In this document: one piece after another, positions 34,273 through 46,400 of the stretch
Numbering within the stretch: position 1 is the first letter of the stretch
Layout: every line of letters starts with the position of its first letter
Source of the DNA: Gnomoniopsis sp. IMI 355080
Lineage: Eukaryota; Ascomycota; Sordariomycetes; Diaporthales; Gnomoniaceae
Direction: 5' to 3'
NCBI GenBank assembly: GCA_027946555.1
Contig: JAPEVC010000184.1
Coordinates: 1-64,000 of the forward strand
DNA length: 64,000 bases
Notes under the pieces: model-generated
What the model was told of the DNA's origin: nothing
The model's database searches: none
Seen by the model: only the letters and a program-made list of their open reading frames with translations
Made by a program: the position numbers and the translations under genes

Positions 34273-35980
34273 CAGTTAGCGAATCCTGCCATGCCGCCAC
34301 TCCGCAAAGACATTGATTGTAAGACATCCTAAATACATAGTAAGGTACTGAGAAATCGGCCGTCAAGGGCTCACTGCCAGACTGCTTAAAATTCTTCTCT
34401 TGCAATAGACGGTGAGATCTTGTAGAACCGCAACCCAGCTCGAGCCGATCCCACTCATACGTACATGAAGATGGACTTGAGGCATTGGATGTCGCTGCAC
34501 AGTCTCAAATACTATCGGGATTGGACAGATACATATCTTCCGACCCTTCCACATTTGATCGCAGCTCTTAGTGAAATCCACGACATGCGACGCGGCGTCG
34601 CACCACGCCTAGATTTCAAGTCCCGAAGTCGACAACTTGCCTGCGCTCGTGAAAGCAAAGCACAAAGTAAATGCCTTTTCTCAATCTGAACTCGACATAG
34701 CAGGCTCCGTCCCAACTGGACAAAATGGATGCGTTCCCACTCATGCGGGCAATCACCACATGGGGCCTAGGTACGCTGATTAGAGCTCTGCACTGCTTGG
34801 GTCGCGCGATATGTTTATTCGACCGTCAACGTGAGCTACCCGTTCATACGATTGGGATAATGCCTGTATCGCACCGGCGTCAGTTCTTACGTCGTAGTAG
34901 GCCTGCGGCTACTCCCGGTTAGGAAGCGGATTAGCCATCCGAAGTCTCGCAACGAGTCCTCATTGAAATGGCAAGTCTTGCGAGGAAAATCTCCATATTC
35001 AGGATATGCCGCCAATTATATCAGTTGGTTGCAGTGTGGGGTACAATCTTATATGGAAATCCTTCTATAGCCCTCACGGGCCTCTGGTCACAACACGATT
35101 TGGACAATTTTCCCTCTTCCCGACCCGGCAAATAGAAGCATTCGAGAAGATAACATATCGATCAGACATGGTACCATTCCCGGGCTCAACGTTCACCACA
35201 TGATACCATTAAAGATGTGAAGAGACGAGCGCAACATGCAAAAGCACCATGTGGGAATCAGAAAAAATGCACTTCCTAGCTCCACGATTTGTTGGTATAT
35301 TTGCGGGATAGTTCCAGTCCCTAATAATGCATTACAATCGAAGAGACATCGTATAATTGGTTGCCGAACATATGGAATTTGAACAGTGAGCAATGTCCGT
35401 GAGCTGGTATCACATGCTACCGAATGCTCTAGGTGGGTTGATCACTGCTAGTACCTATACCAACCAAAGTGACCCCTGATGCCTCCACTCTCACAAGAAA
35501 GAGATCAGGAAGAGCTCCAGGTACCATAGCACTGGGTCGAAAAGTCTGGGCCGAATGGCTTTAGGAACACTATATCCCATGGACTGGCTGCAGGCCGGCT
35601 GGTCCCTGTACCATTCCGGATTGCCAGGTCACACAACCAGGCTGCCCGTCAGTCTCCTACATATACAAATATATGAAGTGAGGTCACTAATGAGCTTGCA
35701 GCGATCACTGAAATTACTGCCATGGTTTTTGATAAAGACATGACTCCTGTATTACCGATTTCACAGGTCGTAGAAGAGATACATTGCGGGGGCACCAGTG
35801 GAGGACCGAGGCTCTGCAATATGAAAGAGCTTAATGTAAATGGCGTATAAAAATGCAATCCTCCCCACCACCGACTCGGTATAGGTACTGCACTTTGTTA
35901 GCCATATGTGGTTGTTCAATACCATTTATTAGTCACCTTATGGAATCTTGAGCCCTCAGTCGTCTTCGATCGTCAGCGTC

Positions 35981-37563
35981 ATGAACCCATCCGCATTCTT
36001 GAGGCTCTGCCTCTTCCTTGCGAGTAGCTTTCAACCCCAAGGGGCGCTTGGATGGGTTCCGATTGAACAACATGGACGGAGTGGTAATACTCTCGGCCTG
36101 AAACAAGAGCGGCTGACTCGGGACCAGGTCCAGGGCCTATCTAAAATGACCCAGCACCTGAAGCGGCTCGATGAAGGTATCGATGAGGACACGGGTAACT
36201 ATTACTTGGGATACCGGCCCGCGGACCAAGATACCAGATGGGCGAAATACTTCAATGATACAGCCGTCGGCCTGTCGCAGGAGTTTACATCTGCTTTGGA
36301 GGTGAGTTCACTTCTAAAGCTTTGCTTGTAGCATGCTGGCAGAGATATTTTCATGAATCAGAGGGAATGGTTGATGTTTTCCTAACGCGAATTTGCTTGC
36401 ACAGAGCTCTCCATTCCCACCGGGCACTGGCTTGAATATCCAACAGGCCGCACAAGCGTTGTCGCAGCCCGGTTATCTACAGCTGGAAAATGGCTTCACA
36501 GTGAACGATGATGGGACTATGATGCTTGCTATCCGCACAGAGCAACCACCAGAGTTCAGCGGTGAAATGTACGTTTTTAAATCGAGAGGACCTTCCTGCC
36601 GAACGATGGATATTGAGGAAGTGCCAAATTGACTTCTATCAGGTTTGACTTCTGGTTCTCATGGCACGTCAACGACACCACAAAATATAAGCGTGAGTAT
36701 CAATATCCTGGCACTTTGGGAACTCCCTCTGAAACCTATTCGGAAGCCTCTCCGTTGAGACTGAGGGCCGGGAAAAAGCTAACAAACTATAACACACAGT
36801 TTGGAATCCAGCACAACACCAATATGCAGCAATTGATAACCACTTCATTGCAGATGCCTCTACCTCAGTAGGTATATTAACCAAAGACCAATCTATGCCT
36901 ATTTCTCGATACAACGCGCTCGACACAGGCCTGGTCATCTTCGCTGACCGTATTTCTGAATACTACAGCAACCCTATCGGGAGAGATATTGGAATATTAC
37001 CTCATTTGTGGATGAGTGGATTGGTGATACAGCATATAAGCTCAGTATTGCCTTCTTCGACCCTCGTATTATGAATTTTACACTCGAAGATAGCACCACG
37101 GGGATCGAGACGATCATCATGGGTTTCGTGGACTTATTCAGGTACACCGAAGAGGATCCTACTTCTATGGCCCAGGCAGGGGCTGGAGGCACAGATGTTG
37201 TACTGGCACACCAAATTCGCAAGAAGCCTGATGGCTCGGGAATGGGTGAGTATACTGCTTCTTCACCCCCCCTACCTAGGTACCCTCTCACGCGGCTGTG
37301 ACTTGAAGAAGACATAACGGACGGGAATCGTGTATCTTGATTCAGAGCATAATCTGGACCTGCGCTAATACAATCATGTCCCAGAAATGCGAAGCCGATT
37401 CTTCTTCGGGGATTTGATCACATCCGGGTTGGCTTTAGTCGATATGAGGGATCAACTTGCTCACGACTTATCCGTACATTGTGCTATTGAGATGGGCCAT
37501 GTTGGCTCTTTTCTGCCTGCACTTTTTGAAGAGTTCAAAGATGACATACCTACGGGGGTCTGA
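35981..37563 (+). CDS. Secreted phloretin/DAPG hydrolase-like (PhlG-like) protein
   Basis: Model: join(35981..36301,36405..36568,36643..36692,36800..36867,36969..37245,37385..37563), 352 aa; all five introns are GT-AG and keep phase. After a hydrophobic N-terminus (about 1-24, likely signal peptide) the protein has GEMFDFWFSWHVNDTTKYKL (H170), then ITSFVDEWIGDTAYKLSIAF and VHCAIEMGHVGSFLPALFEE (H325, E329, H332). The WH and HxxxE pieces fit the metal-binding residues of the PhlG family, which cleaves C-C bonds in acylated phloroglucinols such as 2,4-diacetylphloroglucinol or phloretin. I place it in that family from motif memory, not from a search. Substrate is unknown; a plant phenolic would fit the pectinase neighbourhood. 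The secretion signal is odd for a family whose bacterial prototype is cytosolic. Confidence 0.68.
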
Positions 37564-37578
37564 AGGATCAGTACATAG

Positions 37579-38009
37579 ACTCAAGAGGCATTCAAGCCGC
37601 TCGAGAAAGTAGTTTACTTGTCAGGGTTGCAGAAAGACCAAGCTGGATATGATGCCTTTATGATTATTGTACGCGGATACAAGCTGCTGCAATTGGAAGG
37701 CTTCGTATCGACCCGACTAGCCCGTGATCCCATATCCGATAACTTCGAAACGCTAGATAAAATACGTATTGGTATAGATATCATAGATGGCATTTTGCAA
37801 GGGGTCCCTCCAACTTGGTGGAAATGGTGCCTTCCACCTGGGCAGATGATGACCCCAGAACAACCCTTCCTACATTGACCTACTTGTACAAGAAATGCCT
37901 GGAAGCGCATGACCATAAATAATTTTACACAATCTCGTCTCAATTCAGCCCTTTCCAAGGCTTCATCTGGGACCCAAAAGACCCCTACATCAAATTCCCT
38001 GGACCCTAA
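37579..38009 (+). pseudogene. Broken C-terminal gene fragment (frameshift plus stop)
   Basis: A protein-like frame opens without a start codon just after the PhlG-like gene (TQEAFKPLEKVVYLSGLQKD and GYKLLQLEGFVSTRLARDP). It loses coherence at a GGGG run (37801-37804) and continues one base out of frame with VPSTWADDDPRTTLPTLTYL. A TAA at 37920-37922 interrupts it, yet the same frame resumes as FSPFQGFIWDPKDPYIKFPG up to a TAA at 38007. One base lost plus one stop is the simplest reading. I do not recognise the family. It may be the 3' end of a gene truncated by rearrangement; the remainder is not seen in the window. It ends 6 bp from the oppositely oriented small secreted protein gene. Confidence 0.6.
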
Positions 38010-38015
38010 GTCCGC

Positions 38016-38384
38016 TTAGACATAGCTAAGGGCAGTGCTTGAGCAGTAGATACCTCCAACTGTGACTTCATTCGTGGATAGAAACGACGGCGACCCTGCC
38101 CAGAAAGGAAGGCCATGAGGCAAATCATTTGCTTCGGCAGTCTTGTACGGTGTGCAGACAACTGTGTCTACAGAGATCTCGGCGTTGGAGAGGCCCGTCA
38201 GGTAAAGGGTCGAGACTTGGTCAAGATTCGTGGGGTCGGTGAAAATCTCTCCAAGGTTGGCCGTCAACGTGACATTTGAATCAGTCTGGTAAGTGTACGC
38301 CGTTATGAAGACATTGGGAATGGCGGCAGCCACAAAGCTGGTGAGAGTAGCCGCGAGGAGCGGGAAACTGGCAGAAATATACAT
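38016..38384 (-). CDS. Small secreted protein, unknown function
   Basis: Single exon, 122 aa. An N-terminal hydrophobic segment (FPLLAATLTSFVAAAIP) looks like a cleaved signal peptide. The mature part of about 100 residues has Thr/Ser-rich beta-type sequence, two cysteines (in TVVCTPYK and GIYCSST) that could form one disulfide, and one N-glycosylation site (NVT). It resembles no family I know. Small size and secretion would suit an effector-like or surface protein, but that is inference. An upstream in-frame ATG (38534) adds 50 residues that would bury the signal, so I choose 38384. Confidence 0.55.
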   Translation of the reverse strand: MYISASFPLLAATLTSFVAAAIPNVFITAYTYQTDSNVTLTANLGEIFTDPTNLDQVSTLYLTGLSNAEISVDTVVCTPYKTAEANDLPHGLPFWAGSPSFLSTNEVTVGGIYCSSTALSYV

Positions 38385-38534
38385 CGTCGGTCGAGAGTGG
38401 CGAGTTTCAAGAAAAGAGTATATGTTGAATGTTGGTCTGCAATACTGAGGTATGTTGCTTGTTGATAAGTTGTTGGTAAGACTTGAGGAACGGCTCGGTA
38501 TGCCCGAGTATAGTGAAGGCGCACTCGGTTCCAA

Positions 38535-38542
38535 TTAATATA
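38535..38542 (-). promoter_or_regulatory. TATA-like element of the small secreted protein gene
   Basis: TATATTAA on the minus strand about 150 bp before the start codon, overlapping a plus-strand CCAAT at 38531-38535. Position is plausible; no further proof. Confidence 0.3.
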
Positions 38543-41500
38543 TGTCCTGACTTGACTGGGGCCGTTGTTTAAATACCCCTCCAGGTATTTCGTCATCAGC
38601 TTGACGATCGTATACGCTGACTGCTTACTGTTTTGCACAATACGAAGCAGACACTTGCGGCCTCGCTCGGCTTCACGATCGTGGATTATTACGAACGCTC
38701 AGCGAATCCGGCCGAATACAGAATGCCCACGTCAGAAATTTCGCAGCACAGCCTTCAGCTAATCAGGCAGCAGTTGGAAGTTCCGAAAAATGGCAGAGAC
38801 GGGAGTTCTGGTTTGTGGCATACATCTACACCGCCGACGCAACGTTGACTCGAGTGGCGCCTCTATACCGCCACAGATTACCAAACTGCAAAGTCAGCAG
38901 TCAGTAATAACCAAAAATACGGGCACTGCTTAGCGCCTTGTACTACATGTGTAAGCTTGGTACCTACCTACCTCGTATAGCCACCATGATCGCTAGCTGC
39001 AAAAAGGTCGCATTACCGCACTAGGCGGCCTGTAATTTGTTGTTTCTCAGAATAATGATGGTAGGAATCGTAGAGCAGGAGGTACATGATTATGATAATA
39101 CCATGTGAACCTCCCCTCGTACTTTCTCAGCGGCCGCCAATGTTCACTACAAGCCGGTAACCTGATCTGACGCAGAACGCTTTCATCGGCCCGAAAGGAG
39201 AATGTTGTCATTGAACAGACTCGATTGTCCCGTCCGAAAGGATGCGAATTGCTAGAAGCCATGCAGTACTCTCGATTAAACGAAAAAGCATGGGAAGTGG
39301 CTTCTTTAAATGATGATACAAAGGTTCGTGAAACCACACTTTTGAAATACTAAACGAATACATAGTCAATCAAAGATTCAAACAGCTATGCATCTCTCTC
39401 TTCTCCTCTCGAGGAAAAAACATTTTGCCAGATTGATGATTGAGATGCTGGACCTGTGCTACCAGATTCACTTGATTGTTAATTCAGTAGTCCACAGTGC
39501 TACCTGGGTTCATATTGATGGACCGCAGCGAGGCTGTGGCGGTATAAGATCCGATTGGTTGACTGCAGTGTGTGGCGCGACTTAGACAAGGCTGTGGACA
39601 CGGGCATTATAAGTTTTTCTAGCACCTCACAAAGGTTACAATTCCAGGCTGCTTTTTTTTATATTTCTAGTGATCATGGTTTATTTATAATATCGTCCTC
39701 CGCCCTTCTGAAGACTTATTTTTACAATGAGTAGATCCATGGATACTTGGGTGTGTCAATGCCAATGGTTGTTTTGCAGGTAATGTTGTTTCTGGCGGCT
39801 TTTTGAAGATTCACGGAAGATGATTTCCGGGTAAATGCATAAGAACAGATATGTTCATTGAAATCACTGTTCCATGCCCTTAATGACGGTGAAGTTTATG
39901 ATGTGTTCGTCCTTGTGTCCCTAGGTAGTTAAGCATTTCTGACCTAGTCTATAGGGATGGAGCCTTCGTGGACGTTTTCGAGACCAGAGTAGCTTGAAGC
40001 AATTTCAGGGACGATTCCACGAAGGAAAGCTCCAGTGCACTCTGCGTCGGCTTTGACTGGGAATCATACTTGGTTCGCGCTCTCGAACTCAAGCTTGTTC
40101 CTTGATGTTCGCCTTTGAAGCGCCTTTGGCTTTTCCTCGTGGCTCGACCGTTGCCACTTGGTCTACTTAGTGAGGGCAGCCTCGAAATTTTGCAAAGAAT
40201 TCTCGGCGTGCTTTCAGTGTATCTGGTGAGTACTTTGAGTGTATCCTCCCCTATATCTGATATCTTCGTTGACCGCAGACTGCTAGGCTCGTCATCGTGT
40301 CTTGTGGTGCCGGGGTCTCCCTCTAGTTCTGACAACCTTCTTTGTCAGTCTTGATGATGATCAAATTCCAAGCTTCCGATACTGCAGGGATCTCAACGAA
40401 AACCTCTTGAGTTACCCAGTGGGCGGCCTGGCTGTGGCTTCGACTATTTTGAGGTCATAGTGTTCAAGAAAACGCAATCAGTCCCTAGGCAGCCTAGTGT
40501 AAATATACAATACACATGTTTCCAGCCTGACCCAGAGGCGCCTGAACACATAAGATTTATTTGGAGCGCCAATTGCCTTCCTGCACATTAACGATAGCAC
40601 CACACAGTCAAGAGGCCAAGGAGACTCAGTGAATCCATGTTCTCTCTGAGTGGCCTTCATTCAACGCGAAGAATTTTGCCAATCCCAATGGGATGTCATA
40701 CATTCGCACCGTCTTCAAAGTACCCACAAGCATCTTACCCAACGAAAAGTGGCCACTTTAGGCTGTTCTACGCCCACGAGATGGGATCGACGCCTCCTGA
40801 TCAGTATGGAGCCATGGCAACAGGATTGCTTGAGTTCGAAACCATGAACTCACGAGGCTTTGCATGATGGTACTTTCACCTTGCCATGTAGACTTTTCCT
40901 GGTAGTTCATACCTAGATACCTTATTTCCTCAGGTTTCTCAATGTGACTGTTAGGTGCGGTTTGGAGGTAAATAAAAACATTGGAGGTATCCGGATTGCA
41001 ACCCTCCCTCGAATAACGAGATTAGACAATTTGGCTTTAGGATGGAGATCACCATGTTCACTTCGGCGTGGGGAGCCTACCAATTTCAATACCTGTACGT
41101 ATCAAGCATTGCTTTCGTGTAGACCCGGCAACTACCTTCAAAGTGACGCCAGATTCTCGGGCTCCCATCTTAGTCTTCAAGTTATAAATCTGGGGATGTG
41201 GGTGAATGACCTCGGTCACCATTAGCTGAACGAGAGCCTACAACAAGCTCAATTATTGGTGCGGAAGAAAGGCAGACTCATTTACTCGAAAGGCTGATAG
41301 CAATTCTCCACTGACACAGCCTTAATGTCAGCAAATGAGTGTTCATAGCTGGAGCTGTATATTGATGCAGCATTGTCGAAGACAAAAGCTTCAGAATTTG
41401 GAAGAAAATGTTAGGCCAAGATGGCATAGTCGCACAAACATTGGCTGACACCGCGTTATTCCCTAATCTATTACTGGAGGATTTTTTTCCGTGGGTTGTA

Positions 41501-41664
41501 TTGGGGATCGCCGTGCAAGTATGTAATTGACCCGACGAACCCTTCAATGACCCGATGCTCGGCTGTCAATGTTGCGGTGACGCTGTAGCACATTGACACT
41601 TTGTCGAGCATGTGCGTGAATCACATTGCATATACTGTCTTTGACACTACATAGTTACGACGCC

Positions 41665-41673
41665 TATATTATA
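41665..41673 (+). promoter_or_regulatory. TATA-like element of the GH28 gene
   Basis: TATATTATA lies about 75 bp before the ATG of the GH28 gene, a usual distance for an inducible fungal enzyme gene. Confidence 0.4.
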
Positions 41674-41747
41674 CATCGTCGAGTCAATACAATAGGTCGT
41701 TAAATCCCTTTATTGTGCGGCACGCGAATTCTCACTCATCCAGCAAG

Positions 41748-43428
41748 ATGCCGAGCTCTGTTTCTTCAATTTCGAATATGTTGTTCTTCTTTGCAACTTT
41801 GGTGTCGCTCATACTGCCATCTTTTGCTCTGGACTGTGTAGTGCCAGCAAGTGGCACAAATGCAACGGATGATGCGCCAGCTATTGTCCAAGCTTTTGAA
41901 GACTGTGGACAGGGTGGGACCATCACTTTCTCTCCGGACACCACTTACTATGTCAACACAGTCATGAACGTGACAGCTCAAAATGCTACAATCAATATCG
42001 GTGGCACGCTTGTTGTCAGTAGTTCTGTCAAAAAATCCCGGTTACTACAGACCTCATTTGATAACATCTGACCGATTCAACCTTCAGTGGAGCACAGATA
42101 TCCAATATTGGCTGAACAATTCACTGGATGTCGGATATCAGAATCAGTCCACTGCCTTCATTGTCGGAGGTGACAACGTCACCATCGACGGCTCTGGTGT
42201 GGGAACTCTCAACGGCAATGGTGATGTCTGGTATGCCTTTATCAGCGAACAAGCGGAAACGTCGAACTATCCAGGCAGACCACACGCCATCACATTCAAT
42301 GGCCTCAACAACTCGTACGTTACCGGAATCAACTTTTTGAGGAGTCAAATGTGGTAAGTTCCCTGCAGGTGATCATGTGCGACCACCGAGACGAGAGAAG
42401 CGAGCTTCATTGGAACGCCTGAGTGGACTAACAGCGCCCGCAGGACCATGTCTATCATCTACTCTCATAATGTTACGCTGGACAGCATCCACGTAAACAA
42501 CTCAGGCTGTGAGTTACACCAGCCATACAAGTTGTATAGTGCTTGGATCTCCGCGAATTGGCGACTAATTCGGGCCCCAAGCAAACACTGACGGCGCCGA
42601 TACGATCCGGTCTTCGTTCATTAACTTCAACAACTGGACTGTGTACAATGGAGATGACAGCGTGGCCTTCAAGGGCAACAGCACAGATATCAGTGTCAGG
42701 AACAGCAACTTCTACAATGGATTGGGCATTGCCATTGGGAGTGTTGGACAGTACGATGGCGAGTACGAGGTCATTCAGGGAGTCAGTGTGCAAAATGTCA
42801 CATTTCACTCCACTACCCACGCTGTACGTCCACTACCCCTTCAGCTACCTAGTGATTAGCTGAAGATCGGGCACTTATATGATATCTCCAGTTCTACTTC
42901 AAAACTTGGACGGGCGACCAAGTCGGCTATCCGCCAAACGGGGGCGGCGGGGGACTGGGCGGTAAGCACCCTATCCTGCCTCGTCATTCATTTATTAATC
43001 TCCAAGTCACATACGAATACTACCTTGACTGACCCGGCTGAAATCTCTCTTTCTCGCGATTAGATGCGTCCAATATGACAGTCGAATCGATTGTCGCCAA
43101 CGGACTCACTGGCGCCGCAGTGAGTATTGGGCAATGCACAACCTTCAGTTCCAGCGACACGCCCACCAACTGCAGCAATTCCTTGGTCCAAATCCACGAC
43201 ATAGCCGTCACGAACCTGACGGGGACCACCGAGTCCTCGGACGTGGCAAGTCTGCAGTGCAGCGCCGTCAAGCCGTGCTACAACATCGAGTTGGAGGACA
43301 TTGACCTGAGGATCGAATCGACTGCGACGTATGCGGCTGGGTATCTGTGCGCGGAAGTTGAAGATACCATCGGGTTCAACTGTACCGGTTCCGCGTGCGT
43401 GGATAGCAGTGCGACGGGTGAATGCTAA
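41748..43428 (+). CDS. Secreted GH28 glycoside hydrolase (exo-polygalacturonase / exo-rhamnogalacturonase type)
   Basis: Model: join(41748..42014,42088..42353,42444..42508,42582..42823,42892..42961,43064..43428), 424 aa, five introns in phase. A signal peptide (MLFFFATLVSLILPSFA, from residue 11) precedes a right-handed beta-helix. Visible GH28 motifs: NTDGADT (201-207), NGDDSVAFK (222-230, D224/D225) and GLGIAIGSVGQY (246-257). In the third motif the usual catalytic-site His (as in SHGLSVGS of the neighbouring fusion enzyme) is replaced, with Leu247 in its place, and RIK is replaced by FYFKTWTG. This pattern fits the exo-acting, rhamnogalacturonan-type GH28 clades better than endo-polygalacturonase. 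It has many NXS/T sites. The first donor is GTCAGT, weaker than the others; it was chosen because GGTLVWSTDI matches the family. Confidence 0.88.
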
Positions 43429-46400
43429 AGGCCCTGTCAGAGTGGAGGTGTGGTTATGTTTGGTCAGTTGATGCGGAAAAAAAGACTGGCTGGTTTACTT
43501 TAGCTTGAGACGTTGCAGCCACTTCTTGGCTGCCTATAGGAATTAATTTCCCGAGTTTCTGGGGAAAGCGATGTCACTCCGTCACAAACATTTAATTAAT
43601 TAGTAACCCCTGCCTCGGAAATCGCCCTGGCTCTGCAATTGCAAATGGTTTTGAGTTTCGAGTGTCGAGTGTGGCCGGCTGGCAAGTGAGGAAATGCATC
43701 CCTTACCTTGAGAAACAGCAAAACCAAAATGCACACGCAAGTGGAGTGCTTGGTGCACACGCGGGATTTGCTACCTGGAGGAAAGTCAATACTAAATGAC
43801 CATTGGCTACCGGTTGTATTCACTACCTAGGCCTGCTAGGTAACAAAAACTAAAACGAGGAAAAAGGTGAGACCTGTACCGCGTGGCCAAAACCTGCACA
43901 GCGGAGCAGTGGCGTTGGTAGAGGACCCTGATTCAGAATGCAATCACTGTAGGTCTTGTTTTTCTATGTTTGAAAGTATTGAACTGATTTTTAAGATCTT
44001 GCTACACGTTGTCAAGGTGTCAATGACGGAAAGTCTAGTATCTACTACAGTAATCAACCCAAGCTTTGGAACATAGTCCGGACGAGACCTTCGCCAAAAG
44101 TCTTGCGTGTCGCTTCAGTCCTTACCATGAGTACCTAGGTACCTGTCTGCTGCAACATGCAGGGCAAAGGCATGGAGAAACGGCCTATTTGCGGCAGCCA
44201 GCCACCGGAACCTGACATCGATCGCCTCCTGTACCCATGGTGGGCGTCCGATCAAGCCACTGGCGCCAGTTGGTGCTGCGACGAAGTGAGACCTAGTTTC
44301 CCAGGGAAGGAAGGTCACATTTTTTTTTTTGGTGTGTGCGCGCTGTGATTCTTGCTTCGCTTGCCCCGGGCGTGTTTGAGCCAGCCAAACCTGCCACAAT
44401 TAATTGCTCCTGTGTTCGACTTCACTTAATATTTTTCTCTTTTCACTCACCTCGTTTGGAATTCCCGGGAAAATTTCCTCGACTTTGGGAATCTCGTGAG
44501 GAGTCTTGTAGTGCATCCAGGGCACATCCCCGCTTCGTTTTGTCTTCGGTCCGACCATCCCGCGCCTCCTAGAAGGACATTTGACTCCGTTTGACCTGCC
44601 TGTTTCCGGGTTTGGTTTCGCACGTTTCTTTCACTAAAAGGTACGATTTAATAATAGATGTCTCTCCGCCTAGAGCCCGAGAATTGCGTACAAAACGCGG
44701 AAGGTCCTCATGTGGTAAATACGTCGTGCATACCTGCTGAGGCAGCCAAGCGGCCCAATGCAAGCCTCATGCGAACAGGCGAGATGAAGTTAGATGAATG
44801 TGAACCACCGCACAAAGCGGCGTTCCTGGGCAAATGCTGCCACGGACAATAACAAAGACGACGGCGAGATTCATAGTCGGCCATGCTTTCGGTTGCCGGG
44901 CCCTCCTCTCTGCTGCCCTTCCGGAATAGCCAGAACAAGGCCATCACCCCTGCGCAGAGGCGTATTTGACCGTTCTGTACGGAATACTGTAGCCTAAGTA
45001 CGGAATACACTGTGGCGAATCGCCGATCGTCAAGAATTTTGATAGTCTGCAGGTTTAGAGCACTGTGGAGGTGCAAACCAAATGTCCGTTTTTTTTGGGG
45101 GGGGGGGGAATTGTGGTTTTTTGCAATCCCAATAAGCTGTTCGGCTTTTCGTTTCGCCATGCAGCCGCCTGCGCTGATGCTTGGATTGGACTGTTTGTTA
45201 GCTAATTGCAAGAGGACACTACCCAGGAATGGGACGGCGTGTCGTTCAAAACGCTTGGGCATTTTCGCAGGGGCCAGGGTGAGGGGCGATAAGCTTCTCC
45301 CTGCTCGTCCCGTCCTGAACCGCCTGACTGACAGCTTCAGCCAAGGAAAAGGTCCCGGCGGCTGGGTGCGAACCCACTCGGGCAACCAAGTGCCCCGCCG
45401 CTGGAATCGTGAAGTATCCACAATTATATGCCTGTCATGACTTCATACCGACGACATATCGTGCATCAGCAGAGGGGATCGAAAGCAGGCGAGGCTGCCT
45501 AGAGCTGTCTTCATCCAACATGACCACCATAGATAGCCCTCAACCATTGTTCTGGTCGAAGATGTCCAAAGTGGGGTTTGGCGGGCCAGACGGGTGAGGC
45601 AATTTTGTGTTCAGAAATCAGGACTAGACACAAAGAGACAAAACGTATAAAGGGACGGGTCCCCTGCATTAGACTCACTTTGATATAATTACATTAACCA
45701 ATCTGGGCAAGTAAGGCAGGTAAGCAGGCTTTTGGTAGTAGACGACCTATGATTTAGACATCTCGTATGCTGAGAAAGCGGCGTCAAGTGTGCGCAGTAG
45801 CCCGAGTAGCTGCATGCCGCGATGTACCTTCTATCGCCAAGGGTGGGCTTGGGCACCGGTTTCGTAACAAGAAACGGCTCGATTGACCAATCGACACCAG
45901 CCGTTGCGCGCCTTTTCCTTATGGTGTGGTTGGGGAGTTGGGGAGCCAACCAGCCAACTCACACCACCAGGCACGCCAGGCTCGCCAGCCAGCCGGCCCG
46001 CTCAAAGATTGCCACGCGTCGACCGACATTCTAGAAGTCAAGTCACATTTCAACTGGGGCGGAAGATGCTCCGCAGGTCGTGTGAAGCTTATCCGTGATG
46101 CCGTCACGAATCTTGTGTTCCTCGTTGGCATGCTGCACATTTATTGTAGATCTTGACAGGTTTGACAGGCCAAGCACCTAAAGAATCGTGCGACCGTTTG
46201 GATTCCCTTGATGCTGTACTCTCATCAAAAACCCAAGCCCAAGCCATCGGCGTCGTGCGGCACAGGAAAACGCTGTGTATATGCAGTGCAGCCAGCAGTG
46301 GGTGAGAGAACATGCAAGGAAGTCCTCCAACCACCAGCCACCAGTCTACTCATCAAAACATTACCTAATGCCTCACTCTCAACCAGCACAAGTCGCTATT

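Larger units (their letters stand above)
33497..35980. other. Gene-poor AT-rich stretch in the accessory island
   Basis: No gene that I can support; frames are under about 110 codons and unlike known proteins. It contains the acyltransferase promoter, a decameric tandem repeat at 34216-34272, and the promoter of the PhlG-like gene. Confidence 0.55.
38385..41747. other. Gene-poor AT-rich stretch
   Basis: I find no gene I can support in 3.4 kb. A minus-strand frame at 39949-40335 (128 codons) and a plus-strand frame near 38.63-38.85 kb are the only protein-like hints, and neither has a recognisable domain or clean gene structure. The right end carries the promoter of the GH28 gene. Confidence 0.5.

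Noticed and set aside
38565..38900. Protein-like pieces (TIVDYYERSANPAEYRM and FWFVAYIYTADATLTRV) in two frames
   Set aside because: They hint at a second decayed gene, but I could not link them by a clear lesion or splice site and recognise no family.
39949..40335. 128-codon minus-strand open frame
   Set aside because: Ser/Thr/Arg-rich composition, no recognisable domain, no promoter or splice context. Could be real but cannot be supported.
44708..45421. 237-codon minus-strand open frame
   Set aside because: It overlaps other open frames on the opposite strand, has no family motif, and crosses a T/G homopolymer run. Low-complexity GC-rich DNA explains the long frame.
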